Assembly (NCBI RefSeq): GCF_943914685.1
Contig: NZ_CALUCZ010000011.1
Span: 1-64,000 of the forward strand
Reading direction: 5' to 3'
Length of the DNA: 64,000 bases
From: an uncultured Mobiluncus sp.
Lineage (GTDB): Bacteria > Actinomycetota > Actinomycetes > Actinomycetales > Actinomycetaceae
The notes under the pieces were generated by a model, which saw nothing but the letters and a program-made list of their open reading frames with translations, was not told the DNA's origin and ran no database searches. A program made the translations under genes and the position numbers. Shown piece by piece: positions 15,646-24,268 of the stretch. Position 1 is the stretch's first letter. Each line of letters begins with the position of its first letter.

Positions 15646-16572
15646 TTAGGCCGCGGGGTCAGGGTGAGAATCGGTGGCCTCCGAGGACATCTTGGAGGAC
15701 ACGCCGTAACCCATCTTTTCCAGGTCGGCGGCGAACTTGTCGCCCATCATGTAGTCGAGGAACGCCTTAGTTACCTCATCGGGGTCACCCTTGGTGTACA
15801 TGTGCTCATAGCCCCACACCTGGTATTTGCCGTTGTAGGTATTTTCCAAGGTCGGTTCCACGCCGTCGATGGCGACCGGCTGAACTTCGTCCTTGCCAGC
15901 CAGGTAGGACAGCGCCACGTAGCCGATAGCGCCCTTGTTCTGGGACACGGTCTGGAGCAGAGTACCGGAGTCGTCGGTCTCGAGGGACTGGTTGGAGGCT
16001 TCCTCGGCACCGTTTAGCGCCCAGGTCTTAAACAGGGCGCGAGTACCGGAGGAGGACGGACGGGTGACCAACACAATCTTTTCGTCCGGGCCGCCAACTT
16101 CTTTCCAGTTCGTGGTCTTTCCGGTAAAGATGTCGGTCAACTGGGCGGTGGTGAGGTCCGTGACCCCCAAATCCTTGTTGACCACCGGAGCCATCGTGAT
16201 GGTGCAGACCTTGTGGTCGACCAAGTCGGCGGCCTGGGTCGCATCGAGCTTTTCACCAGCGAAAACGTCAGAGTTACCGATGTTTACGGAACCAGCCGCA
16301 ACCTGCTTGAGACCCTCACCGGAACCGCCGCCGTTCATCGTGACGGTCACATCGGGGTTTTCCTGCATGAAAGCATCGGCCGCGGCTTTTGCCAGGGGCA
16401 GCAGCGCGGAGGAGCCAGAACCGGTGACGGTGCCGCTCAGGGTCGAAGTCGGTTCACTGGACTCGGTGTCAGTACCGGAAGCGGCCTTATCGCCACCGCC
16501 CGCACAGCCGGTCAACAAAGACATGGAAAGCAAACCAGCGCCAAAAATCGCGCCAATACGAGAGAATTTCAT
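15646..16572 (-). CDS. pstS: Phosphate-binding lipoprotein PstS
   Basis: A 308-residue lipoprotein. The signal peptide ends in the lipobox LLTGC, so Cys is the lipid anchor. The mature part has the phosphate-site motifs GSGSSALLPLA, NGGGSGEGLKQV and TRPSSSGTRALF that hold the anion through Ser/Thr and Arg side chains. It captures phosphate outside the membrane for PstCAB. The ATG at 16572 has AAGGAA 5 nt upstream. It heads the pstSCAB-phoUPR operon and should be induced by phosphate starvation. Confidence 0.95.
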   Translation of the reverse strand: MKFSRIGAIFGAGLLSMSLLTGCAGGGDKAASGTDTESSEPTSTLSGTVTGSGSSALLPLAKAAADAFMQENPDVTVTMNGGGSGEGLKQVAAGSVNIGNSDVFAGEKLDATQAADLVDHKVCTITMAPVVNKDLGVTDLTTAQLTDIFTGKTTNWKEVGGPDEKIVLVTRPSSSGTRALFKTWALNGAEEASNQSLETDDSGTLLQTVSQNKGAIGYVALSYLAGKDEVQPVAIDGVEPTLENTYNGKYQVWGYEHMYTKGDPDEVTKAFLDYMMGDKFAADLEKMGYGVSSKMSSEATDSHPDPAA

Positions 16573-16599
16573 GGTGTTCCTTTCATACATCGAACTTTT

Positions 16600-16700
16600 A
16601 CTCCCAAGTCAGATAGTAAGAAAGGATTGTTAAGGCTAGCGCGGGGCCAATGTTAAGAACACGTAAAACAATTTTACTTTACGGAAGTTGCCCTTTTCCT
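16600..16700 (-). promoter_or_regulatory. pstS upstream region with possible Pho box repeats
   Basis: Minus-strand sequence between ktrA and pstS holds TTTTAC, CTTAACATT and CCTTAACAAT elements; the two CTTAACA copies lie 23 bp apart and the first pair is about 11 bp apart. Helically phased repeats are what PhoP/PhoB-family regulators bind. The match is weak and no operator consensus for this genus is known to me. Confidence 0.3.
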
Positions 16701-16722
16701 TTACGATTACATGGATTTTTCG

Positions 16723-17427
16723 TTAATCTTGGCGGGTGATTTTGGAGATAATCCGGGTCGGAGCCACCACCATGACCCGATCGTCAGGGGACAGTATGGT
16801 CTGGGCGTGAGCGGTCTCCCAAGTGCCGGTGGGCGATTCAATCGCCACGATAGAGAATCCATCGCGGCGGCGCACATCAAGCTCACCGAGGGTTTTCCCG
16901 CAGTAGCGCGGCCCCAAACTGGTGATGACCAGGGCAAACCCGTGCCCCAGGTCAATGTAGTTCTCGAAAGACTGCGCGACCTGGTGGGCAGCGCGTAAAC
17001 CCATCTCGGATTCGGGATAGAACACGCGAGTGATGCCCATCTGGTTGAGAATCTCGCCCTGTTCCGCGCTGGAGGCTTTCGCCCACACTTGGGGACAGTG
17101 CAGGGTCAGCAGGGCGGAGGCGCTCAGTATGGAGGCGGCGAGGTCGCCACCAATCGTGACCACCCCGCAGGCGTACTCCTCGACCGCCAGCTGGGTCAGC
17201 GCCTCCTTGTCCGTAGCGTCCGCCCGCACCACGTGACGCAGGAGCGCCGACGCGCGTTGTACGACTTCTGGGTTACAGTCGATTCCGAGCACTTCCACGC
17301 CGCTGGCCTCCAACTCGGTAGCCATACTCAGGCCGAAGCGTCCCAAGCCAATGACGACCGCGCTTTGGGGGTTACCGGCCGGGCGGGTCGGGGGCTGTGG
17401 AGAGGGTTTCTGATTAAACATATTCAT
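16723..17427 (-). CDS. ktrA: Potassium uptake gating subunit KtrA/TrkA
   Basis: A 234-residue cytosolic RCK protein. The Rossmann start VVIGLGRFGLSMATEL binds a nucleotide, and a C-terminal RCK_C domain (FALVITSLG..DRVMVVAP) follows. It gates the membrane subunit encoded just upstream, with ATP/ADP or NAD(H) as ligand in the family. I chose the ATG at 17427 with AGGA 8 nt before it, 10 nt after the trkH stop; the frame further upstream overlaps trkH. Single RCK unit and partner length point to a Ktr-type rather than double-domain TrkA. Confidence 0.88.
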   Translation of the reverse strand: MNMFNQKPSPQPPTRPAGNPQSAVVIGLGRFGLSMATELEASGVEVLGIDCNPEVVQRASALLRHVVRADATDKEALTQLAVEEYACGVVTIGGDLAASILSASALLTLHCPQVWAKASSAEQGEILNQMGITRVFYPESEMGLRAAHQVAQSFENYIDLGHGFALVITSLGPRYCGKTLGELDVRRRDGFSIVAIESPTGTWETAHAQTILSPDDRVMVVAPTRIISKITRQD

Positions 17428-17437
17428 TTGCGTTGTC

Positions 17438-18850
17438 CTAACCGATAAGGGGGTGGTCACGAGGAAGTTCGTAGGCTACCGGTCGTTTCCGGGTCGCGAG
17501 AGCCGCCGCCAAAGTCAGCGGTCCGACACGTCCCAGAATCATAAAGATTATGACCATGAACTGCGCTGCAACAGGCAACAGGGGAGTGATTCCGGTACTC
17601 AGACCCACGGTACCCAAAGCGGAACAGATTTCAAACAGGCACTGGTTGAGGTTGAAAGGTGTAAAGAGCATCAGCAGGAAAGTTCCCACCGCGACCAGGC
17701 CGGAAAACAGCGAAAACACCGCCAAAGCTTGGCGCTGAGCCGAACGGGCCAGGCGCCAACCCAGGATATTGATGGCGTGAGCCCCCCGGATTTCACCCCA
17801 GAGGGTCGCCATCACCACGGTCACCGTAGTGATTTTCATACCTCCCGCGGTACCGGCCGGACCCCCGCCAATCAGCATCAGCCCATCGGTGATGAGCCAA
17901 GTCTCCGGGTACTGTTGGGAAATATCGAGGGAGTTGAAACCCGCGGTGCGCGGCGAGATTGAGCAAAACAGGCCGTTGAGGAACCGCTGCGGAACCGGCA
18001 TCGCGCCGAGAGTATGGGGATTGTGCCATTCCAGAGCCGTGATGGCGACCCAGCCGAACACAATCGCTACCGCGGTCCCCAGCAGCATGATGCGAGTGGT
18101 CATGCCCCACTTCCACCAGTGCAGGCCGTTGCGGTAGAGCATCAGCCAGACAGGAAAGCCCATGCCCCCTATCACGATGAGCGCCGCCAGGCTCAACAGC
18201 AAGAAAGGGTCGGCGCTGAAACTCATCAGGGAATCTACATAAGGAGCAAAACCGGCGTTGTTGAAAGCGGACCCCGTGAGGAAAACCCCGTGCGCCACCG
18301 CCTGCAGCGGTGAGGCGGCGTGCCCAGAAAACCACAGATAGAGACTGTTGAAGACAGAAAAAACCAGTTGCAGCAGGAACGAAGCGACCACAATCTGCCC
18401 CACGGAATGGCGGACTTCACGCGGAGTCAGGCCGAACCACACTTTGGCGATGGCGCGATCCTCGAAAGTGGCGCGTTTCCGCAGAGCCGAGGCGAGCAGG
18501 GTGACCACGGTCATGGTGCCGATACCGCCCAACTCAATGAGGGCAAGAATGACAGCTTGACCGAAAGCGGACCAGTAGCTCCCCGTGTCCACCACGATGA
18601 GTCCCGTCACGCTGGTGGCGGAGGCAGCGGTGAACAGCGCAACCGAGAGAGGAGCGCCGCCCGCAAACGCTGGCCCGAAGACGGGGACGCCGGTGGGAAT
18701 AGTTCGGGGGGCCACGATGTCGAAAGTCGTCGCGACCGCAGCTCCGCTCCGGGACGCCGGAAGCATCAGCAATACCGTTCCCACCAGGATAGTTATCAGA
18801 AATGCCGCCGAGATTTTGCGGCCAGGATTAAACTCGGAGACGCGAGCCAC
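17438..18850 (-). CDS. Potassium transporter membrane subunit TrkH/KtrB
   Basis: A membrane protein of about 470 residues from the Trk/Ktr/HKT family, with repeated M1-pore-M2 units; Gly residues in the pore loops (e.g. TGSAFNNAGFAPY, SPRTAGFNSLD, GGGPAGTAGGMK, LGTVGLSTGITP) form the K+ filter. It works with KtrA. The GTG at 18850 is the best start: everything before it overlaps prfB's upstream region, has no homology, and a TATACT hexamer sits exactly 6 nt before the GTG with TTGCGC 16 bp further, a leaderless arrangement. Divergent prfB begins 75 bp away. Confidence 0.85.
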   Translation of the reverse strand: MARVSEFNPGRKISAAFLITILVGTVLLMLPASRSGAAVATTFDIVAPRTIPTGVPVFGPAFAGGAPLSVALFTAASATSVTGLIVVDTGSYWSAFGQAVILALIELGGIGTMTVVTLLASALRKRATFEDRAIAKVWFGLTPREVRHSVGQIVVASFLLQLVFSVFNSLYLWFSGHAASPLQAVAHGVFLTGSAFNNAGFAPYVDSLMSFSADPFLLLSLAALIVIGGMGFPVWLMLYRNGLHWWKWGMTTRIMLLGTAVAIVFGWVAITALEWHNPHTLGAMPVPQRFLNGLFCSISPRTAGFNSLDISQQYPETWLITDGLMLIGGGPAGTAGGMKITTVTVVMATLWGEIRGAHAINILGWRLARSAQRQALAVFSLFSGLVAVGTFLLMLFTPFNLNQCLFEICSALGTVGLSTGITPLLPVAAQFMVIIFMILGRVGPLTLAAALATRKRPVAYELPRDHPLIG

Positions 18851-18856
18851 CGGATT

Positions 18857-18884
18857 AGTATAAACCCGGCAGAGCGCCGCGCAA
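18857..18884 (-). promoter_or_regulatory. Leaderless promoter of the potassium operon
   Basis: TTGCGC (18879-18884) and TATACT (18857-18862) are separated by 16 bp, and TATACT lies 6 nt before the GTG. This fits a transcript starting at the first base of the codon. Confidence 0.55.
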
Positions 18885-18925
18885 CTTATTTGAGAACCGC
18901 CCCGGATTACCAGTAAGGTAAAAAG

Positions 18926-20053
18926 GTGATTTCCCCCGATGATTTTCAGCCCCTGATTGAGAAACTGCGCGCGTCTTTCGCGACGATTTCGGCGGTGATG
19001 GATCCCGAACTGCTGGAGCAAAAAATTGCCGACTTGACGAAACAAGCCGCCGCCCCGGACTTGTGGGACGACCAAGAAAACGCCCAGAAAGTCACGCAAT
19101 CACTGTCGGTGGCACAGGCCGATTTGCAGCGTTTACGGGCGATGCAGGCGCGGATTGACGATATGGAGGCCCTGGTCGAGCTGGGGGCGGAAGAAAGCGG
19201 GGAGGACCGCGACGCGATACTCGCTGACGCGGAACACACTTATGAAACCTTGAAACAGGACCTGGACGCGATGGAGGTGAAAACCCTGCTGAACGGGGAA
19301 TATGACGAACGTTTCGCGGTCGTCACGATTCGTTCCGGGGCGGGCGGGGTGGACGCCGCCGACTTCGCCCAGATGCTGCTGCGAATGTACCTGCGGTATT
19401 GCGAGCGACACAACTATGCTACGAAGATGCTGGATACGTCCTATGCGGAAGAAGCGGGGATAAAGTCGGTAACGTTCCAGGTCGATGCCCCTTATGCGTA
19501 CGGAATGTTGTCAGTAGAAGCCGGGACGCACCGGTTGGCGCGGGTCAGCCCGTTTAACGCGGCGGGCAAACGCCAGACCTCCTTTGCGGCGGTGGAGGTC
19601 ATTCCCCTGATTGAGACGACCGACCACATTGAAGTGCCCGAGAGCGACATCAAGATTGACGTGTTCCGATCGTCTGGACCGGGCGGCCAGTCCGTGAACA
19701 CGACCGATTCGGCGGTGCGACTGACCCACCTGCCCACCGGTATCGTCATCTCGATGCAGGACGAAAAATCCCAGATTCAAAACCGAGCCGCCGCGATGCG
19801 CGTGCTGCAGTCACGCCTGTTGATGCTGCGCCACCAGCAAGAACACGATAAGAAAAAGGAGCTGGCGGGGGACGTCAAAGCCTCTTGGGGCGACCAGATG
19901 CGCTCCTACTTCCTCTATGGCCAGCAGCTGGTCAAAGACCTAAGAACCGGCTATGAATCGGGTAACCCGGACAGCGTATTTGATGGCGACCTGGACGGAT
20001 TCATCGACGCGGCGATTCGCTGGCGCAAACATCAAGAAAAGCACGACCAGTAG
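18926..20053 (+). CDS. prfB: Peptide chain release factor 2
   Basis: A 375-residue class I release factor. The peptidyl-hydrolysis motif GGQ is in SSGPGGQSVN, and the N-terminal coiled domain and the stop-reading domain precede it. RF2 terminates at UGA and UAA. The GTG at 18926 has AAGG close by. Unlike many bacterial RF2 genes, the frame is continuous from the start, so there is no autoregulatory UGA frameshift. It is divergent from the potassium operon and precedes ftsE, the usual actinobacterial order. Confidence 0.95.
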   Translation: MISPDDFQPLIEKLRASFATISAVMDPELLEQKIADLTKQAAAPDLWDDQENAQKVTQSLSVAQADLQRLRAMQARIDDMEALVELGAEESGEDRDAILADAEHTYETLKQDLDAMEVKTLLNGEYDERFAVVTIRSGAGGVDAADFAQMLLRMYLRYCERHNYATKMLDTSYAEEAGIKSVTFQVDAPYAYGMLSVEAGTHRLARVSPFNAAGKRQTSFAAVEVIPLIETTDHIEVPESDIKIDVFRSSGPGGQSVNTTDSAVRLTHLPTGIVISMQDEKSQIQNRAAAMRVLQSRLLMLRHQQEHDKKKELAGDVKASWGDQMRSYFLYGQQLVKDLRTGYESGNPDSVFDGDLDGFIDAAIRWRKHQEKHDQ

Positions 20054-20227
20054 GGGACCCACCGAGAAACCGGCCGGGAAGACTCACCCCCGCGAACGCC
20101 CTTTTGCGCGGTAATAATCGCGTTTTTCCCCTGCGATTGCACTTCTGCGGGTGTCACTCCGTTTTTATCGTTTCGTTATAAATAGACTTAGAAGCGTATC
20201 TGAAACTGAACTGGGGAGCGGAAAAGG

Positions 20228-21016
20228 TTGATTACCTTCGACAACGTCACCAAAATTTACAAGCGGGGAGCGCGCCCGGCGCTGGACCACGTGGGGCTCA
20301 CTATCGACCGAGGCGAGTTCGTGTTCCTGGTCGGGACCTCCGGATCGGGAAAGTCTACGTTTCTCTCGCTGGTGCTCGGCGAAGAGAGCGCCACGGAGGG
20401 AAAGATTCTGGTCTTGGGCAAGGACCTGGGGCGATTGTCGAGGTGGAAAGTGCCGGCGTTGCGCCGCCAAGTCGGCGTAGTGTTCCAAGACTTTCGCCTG
20501 TTGGAAAACAAGAACGTGTACGACAATGTGGCGATTGCCCTGCAGGTCATCGGCAAGCCACGCCGGGTCATTCGCCGAGTCGTCCCCGAAGTACTGCAGA
20601 TGGTCGGTTTGGGCGGCAAAGACAAGCGTTTTCCCCACGAGCTCAGCGGCGGCGAACAGCAGCGTGTGGCGATTGCTCGCGCCATGGTGAACCGCCCACC
20701 CATTCTGTTAGCGGACGAGCCGACCGGCAACCTGGACCCCGCCACGTCCTTGGGAATTATGCGACTGCTGGACCGGATTAACCGGGCTGGCACCACCGTG
20801 GTGATGGCTACCCACGACGAAGAAATCGTGAACCAGATGCGCAAACGTGTTATTGAACTGGACGAAGGCCGGGTCGTGCGCGACCAAGCTCGCGGCATCT
20901 ACGGAGCGTCGGCCCCGAAAGGAACCGGCGACGACACCGACCTCCCGGCCGCGGACGCGGGGGAGTTAGCGAAACCGAAAGGTGTCGGGACAGCACGGAA
21001 AGGAGGCCGTAAGTAA
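20228..21016 (+). CDS. ftsE: Cell division ATPase FtsE
   Basis: A 262-residue ABC ATPase with Walker A GTSGSGKS (residues 36-43), signature LSGGEQQRV and Walker B PILLADEPTGNLD. With FtsX it drives cell-wall hydrolases at the septum through a periplasmic coiled-coil partner. The start is TTG at 20228, with GGAGCGGAAAAGG upstream. The C-terminal 45 residues after the fold are acidic then basic and variable. It overlaps ftsX by one base (TAATG). The gap 20054-20227 holds only weak hairpins. Confidence 0.95.
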   Translation: MITFDNVTKIYKRGARPALDHVGLTIDRGEFVFLVGTSGSGKSTFLSLVLGEESATEGKILVLGKDLGRLSRWKVPALRRQVGVVFQDFRLLENKNVYDNVAIALQVIGKPRRVIRRVVPEVLQMVGLGGKDKRFPHELSGGEQQRVAIARAMVNRPPILLADEPTGNLDPATSLGIMRLLDRINRAGTTVVMATHDEEIVNQMRKRVIELDEGRVVRDQARGIYGASAPKGTGDDTDLPAADAGELAKPKGVGTARKGGRK

Positions 21017-21930
21017 TGCGATTTACTTTCGTATTATCCCAGGTAGGCCAGGGTTTGCGGCGCAATCTGGCGATGACGGTTGCGGTCATTATCGTGACTT
21101 GCGTCTCCCTGCTGTTCGTGGGGTCGGCGGTGCTGGCAGAGATGCAGATTAATAACTTGCGCGACACCTGGTATGGGAAAATCGAGATTTCCGTGTCGAT
21201 GTGCACCAAGGACGACGTGTCTCCCAACTGCAACGGTCAGGAGGCCAGCGAGGCGCAGATTGCGGCCATTGACGAACAGTTGAAGTCCGAGCGGCTCAGC
21301 AAGTACATCGACAATGTGTATTTTGAAACCAAGGAAGAAGCTTTCGAAAGTTTTAAGAAACTGGCCGGGACGGAACAGTATTACCAATATGTCAAAGCGG
21401 ATATGATGCCCGCCTCGTTTCGAATCAAGCTGAAGAACCCGGAACAATACCGGGTGGTCGTCGAGGAACTGCAGGGACGTGACGGAGTCGCCCAAGTCAT
21501 TGACCAAAAGCAGATCCTGGAGAAGCTGCTGACCGGGTTGCATCAGGCGACCTACCTGGCCATCGGGCTGGCGGTGGCGATGATTATCGCGGCGGTCCTG
21601 TTGATTACCACCACTATCCGGCTGTCCGCGATGAGCCGGGAACGCGAAACGTCCATTATGCGCTTGGTCGGAGCCTCGAACCTGTTTGTGCAGCTGCCGT
21701 TCATGGTGGAGGGCGCTGTCGCGGCGACGATTGGCGCCCTAGGGTCGGTGGCGATTCTGTGGGCCAGCGTAAAGTTCCTGGTCGGGTCCTGGCTGTCGGG
21801 ACTTTCCGGAGTTGTCGAGCTCATTTCGACCAACGATGTGTTGCTCATCGCGCCGTTCCTGGTGCTGGCGGCCATTTTGCTGGCGGTCGTGGCCTCGGCG
21901 GCGTCCCTGAACCGCTACACCAGAGTTTAG
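21016..21930 (+). CDS. ftsX: Cell division membrane protein FtsX
   Basis: A 304-residue permease-like protein: one N-terminal span (about residues 22-42), a large extracellular domain, then three spans typical of the FtsX/MacB fold. The extracellular domain contains two Cys (SMCTKDDVSPNC) that may form a disulfide. It relays FtsE ATP hydrolysis to an outside peptidoglycan hydrolase, plausibly the M23 protein encoded next. A perfect AGGAGG lies 9 nt before the ATG, inside ftsE. Confidence 0.95.
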   Translation: MRFTFVLSQVGQGLRRNLAMTVAVIIVTCVSLLFVGSAVLAEMQINNLRDTWYGKIEISVSMCTKDDVSPNCNGQEASEAQIAAIDEQLKSERLSKYIDNVYFETKEEAFESFKKLAGTEQYYQYVKADMMPASFRIKLKNPEQYRVVVEELQGRDGVAQVIDQKQILEKLLTGLHQATYLAIGLAVAMIIAAVLLITTTIRLSAMSRERETSIMRLVGASNLFVQLPFMVEGAVAATIGALGSVAILWASVKFLVGSWLSGLSGVVELISTNDVLLIAPFLVLAAILLAVVASAASLNRYTRV

Positions 21931-22030
21931 GGCTCCGTTGGCAATGTTGCGGACGGGGAAAGCCGCGGTATTTGGCTAAACTTGAAAGTACGGCGCGTTG
22001 TCGGGGAAAGCTGGAAAAGGAGGTGAGCAC

Positions 22031-23359
22031 GTGCGAAGCAAATTGACCGCCCTAGTGGGGGCGCTGGCGGCACTCGGGCTCGCCTCGATGTCCACAGTTT
22101 CGCTCAGTTATGCTAACGCGGCGCTCACCCCCGCGAACGTTACGGCCGCGAGAGCGAGCGCGACCGGCCTTGTGCAGGCTGACAAGAAATCCGACGAACG
22201 TAAGAAACTCGAGGCACAACAGGCCGCCTCCAGAAAGAAGCAAGCGGAACTGGCGGCTCAGCTGGAGGGGGTTAACGCGAATCTGGTGCAGCTGGCGGTG
22301 TCCTTGGAGCAAACCAAGGCGGCTATTCCTGTGGCGCAAGCTGAAGTTGCCAATGCGCAGGCGAAATTGGCTGATGCGCAGGCTAAACATCAGCAAATCC
22401 AGAGCCGGTTAGAGATTGCGAATCGTCAGAAAGAGGAACTGCGCGAACAGATTGCGCAGGGCGAGCAAACCATTGAAAAAACGCAAGTCGCTATCGGTCA
22501 GATGGCGCGTATGGCTTATCGCGGGGCGATGCTGGAGACTTCGCCGCTTTCGCTGCTGCTGGATTCCCAGTCCCTCGATGAACTCACGCTACGGGCGCAG
22601 GTCGCGGCCACGGCGACCAAGTCGCAAAATCGTGCCATCGTCGAGGCTCAAGAGGCCAACGCGGCCAAGAACAACGCCCGAGCTCGCCAGGAAGCCGTGA
22701 CCGTGAAAATCGGGGAACTAGAGACTCAGGCTCAGCAGGCGGTGCAAGCTGCTGACGAGGCCCGCGCTGAACAGCAGCGAAAGCTGGGAGAATTCCAGGA
22801 TTTGCAGCAAAAGCAGGTCGCCCAGCAGGGGCAGCTGAACAATCAGCGGGCGGCGTTTGAGAAACAAATCGCGGAAGAACAGGCTACGCAGGCGGCCGCG
22901 GCAGCGCGGATTGCCGCGCTCAATCAACAGCCGGACGCTCTGCCAGCGCGTTCCATTTCGGGGGGGATTTTTGGCGCGCCCCTCTCGTCGCTGTCGGTGA
23001 CCTCGCCTTACGGATACCGAGTCCACCCCATCACGAAAACGCGGCGACTCCATGCCGGGACGGACTTTGGGATAGGGTGCGGAACCCCGATTTATGCCGC
23101 GCAGTCCGGAACGGTGACTTTCGCTGGCTGGGAGGGCACCGGCGGGAAATCGACTTATATCAACCACGGCACCATTAACGGTTCTAAGTGGCAGACGACC
23201 TACCGCCACCAGTCCCAGTTCAAAGTTTCGGTCGGTGCATCTGTGCAAAAGGGCCAGGTCATCGGCTTGGTCGGTTCGACCGGCGGTTCAACCGGGTGTC
23301 ACCTGCACTTTGAAGTGTGGCAAAACGGGAAAACTATCAACCCGCTGGGGGTGCTGTAG
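22031..23359 (+). CDS. M23 peptidoglycan endopeptidase with coiled coil
   Basis: A 442-residue secreted protein. It has a signal peptide (about residues 1-30), a long Ala/Gln/Glu-rich coiled coil (about 50-300), then a LytM/M23 domain with the zinc ligands in HAGTDFG and HLHFEV. It resembles EnvC/NlpD-like proteins and the RipC-type partners that FtsX recruits through the coiled coil. With intact zinc ligands it is probably an active endopeptidase. The GTG at 22031 has AGGAGG 7 nt upstream. Position directly after ftsEX supports a role in septal wall cleavage. Confidence 0.9.
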   Translation: MRSKLTALVGALAALGLASMSTVSLSYANAALTPANVTAARASATGLVQADKKSDERKKLEAQQAASRKKQAELAAQLEGVNANLVQLAVSLEQTKAAIPVAQAEVANAQAKLADAQAKHQQIQSRLEIANRQKEELREQIAQGEQTIEKTQVAIGQMARMAYRGAMLETSPLSLLLDSQSLDELTLRAQVAATATKSQNRAIVEAQEANAAKNNARARQEAVTVKIGELETQAQQAVQAADEARAEQQRKLGEFQDLQQKQVAQQGQLNNQRAAFEKQIAEEQATQAAAAARIAALNQQPDALPARSISGGIFGAPLSSLSVTSPYGYRVHPITKTRRLHAGTDFGIGCGTPIYAAQSGTVTFAGWEGTGGKSTYINHGTINGSKWQTTYRHQSQFKVSVGASVQKGQVIGLVGSTGGSTGCHLHFEVWQNGKTINPLGVL

Positions 23360-23414
23360 GCACTCCCCTCACGAGGGTGGCGTCACCAGACCGGGTCGGC
23401 GAGCGGGCGGCCTT

Positions 23415-23485
23415 GTGACGAGACAGTGACGATTCCGTGACGAATCGGTGACAAATCCGTAACTAATCCGTAACGAAACCGTGAC
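23415..23485. promoter_or_regulatory. Seven 11-bp-phased GTNAC operator-like repeats
   Basis: GTGAC or GTAAC occurs at 23415, 23426, 23437, 23448, 23459, 23470 and 23481, every 11 bp without exception, with spacers mostly of the form (g/t/a)a(t/a)tcc. The reverse strand reads GTCAC/GTTAC in the same phase. Direct GTnAC repeats at 11-bp spacing are recognised by OmpR/PhoB-family regulators (GlnR, MtrA, PhoP in actinobacteria). It lies between the M23 stop and the smpB promoter. Confidence 0.7.
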
Positions 23486-23537
23486 GGGCTGGCAGCCACC
23501 CGGCCTTGTGAAGACGGAGGAGCGCCGCGGGGAAAAG

Positions 23538-23565
23538 TTGGCAGACCGCGCTTTTGCGCTAAAAT
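23538..23565 (+). promoter_or_regulatory. smpB promoter
   Basis: TTGGCA (23538-23543) and TAAAAT (23560-23565) are 16 bp apart, and the ATG of smpB follows 8 nt after the -10 element, so the leader is absent or 1-3 nt. The 11-bp array ends about 50 bp upstream. Confidence 0.55.
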
Positions 23566-23573
23566 TGCACTCT

Positions 23574-24113
23574 ATGGGTAAAAAAGCTGCTAAGGGGGCG
23601 GGTCAGCCTGGGAAGTTGACCCCCTCTCAGCGTGCCAAAGCGGAGTCGGACGCCAAGAAAGTCATCGCCCGGAACAAGAAGGCCGCGCACGATTATTTCT
23701 TGGAGGACCGCTACGAGGCGGGATTGTCGCTGACCGGCACCGAAGTCAAGGCTTTGCGAATGGGACGGGCATCGCTTGCGGAGGCGTGGGTTGAGGTTGA
23801 CCGCGGGGAAGCCTGGCTGCAAGGGGCGAATATTCCGGAATATTTTTACGGGTCCTGGACGAATCACGCTCCGAAACGTAAGCGCAAACTGCTGTTGCAT
23901 AAGCGCGAAATCGCGAAACTCGAAGGGGCGGTCGCCGCGAAAGGCTACACGATTGTGCCGGTAGAGCTGTATTTCGTGGGCGGACGCGCGAAAGTGGAGA
24001 TTGCGGTGGCGAAAGGCAAGCAAGAGTGGGATAAGCGTCAAACTATCCGCCAGCGCGAGGACGACCGCGAGGCGCAGCGGGCTTTGCGGGAGGCGAACCG
24101 GCGCTCCCGGTAA
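23574..24113 (+). CDS. smpB: SsrA-binding protein SmpB
   Basis: A 179-residue SmpB with a basic, disordered N-terminal extension of about 35 residues, the conserved NKKAAHDYFLEDRYEAGLSL and GTEVKALRMG core, and the C-terminal basic tail (WDKRQTIRQREDDREAQRAL) that reads the empty mRNA channel. It delivers tmRNA to stalled ribosomes. The start at 23574 follows a promoter with almost no leader. No tmRNA gene is seen next to it. The gap 24114-24268 shows nothing definite. Confidence 0.95.
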   Translation: MGKKAAKGAGQPGKLTPSQRAKAESDAKKVIARNKKAAHDYFLEDRYEAGLSLTGTEVKALRMGRASLAEAWVEVDRGEAWLQGANIPEYFYGSWTNHAPKRKRKLLLHKREIAKLEGAVAAKGYTIVPVELYFVGGRAKVEIAVAKGKQEWDKRQTIRQREDDREAQRALREANRRSR

Positions 24114-24268
24114 TCGCTGTGGGAGGCCGGGGCTGACGCAGGCTGGCGTGGACTGGCGCAGACGACATGGCCGGAGCGACACGAGCACAGCGCCATACCG
24201 GATCAGGTTCGGCGGGCTGGCGAGGTTCGGTAAAAGCTGGCGTGCCGCTTTGTCCGCGGGCGGCGGGG

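Noticed and set aside
18926..19010. RF2 autoregulatory UGA frameshift
   Set aside because: The prfB frame is continuous from the GTG, with no early UGA or CUU-UGA slip site.
23415..23485. Short CRISPR-like array
   Set aside because: The period is 11 bp with 5-bp core and no spacers of 30 bp, so it is an operator-type repeat.
24114..24268. tmRNA next to smpB
   Set aside because: No tRNA-like ends or tag sequence can be read in the gap.
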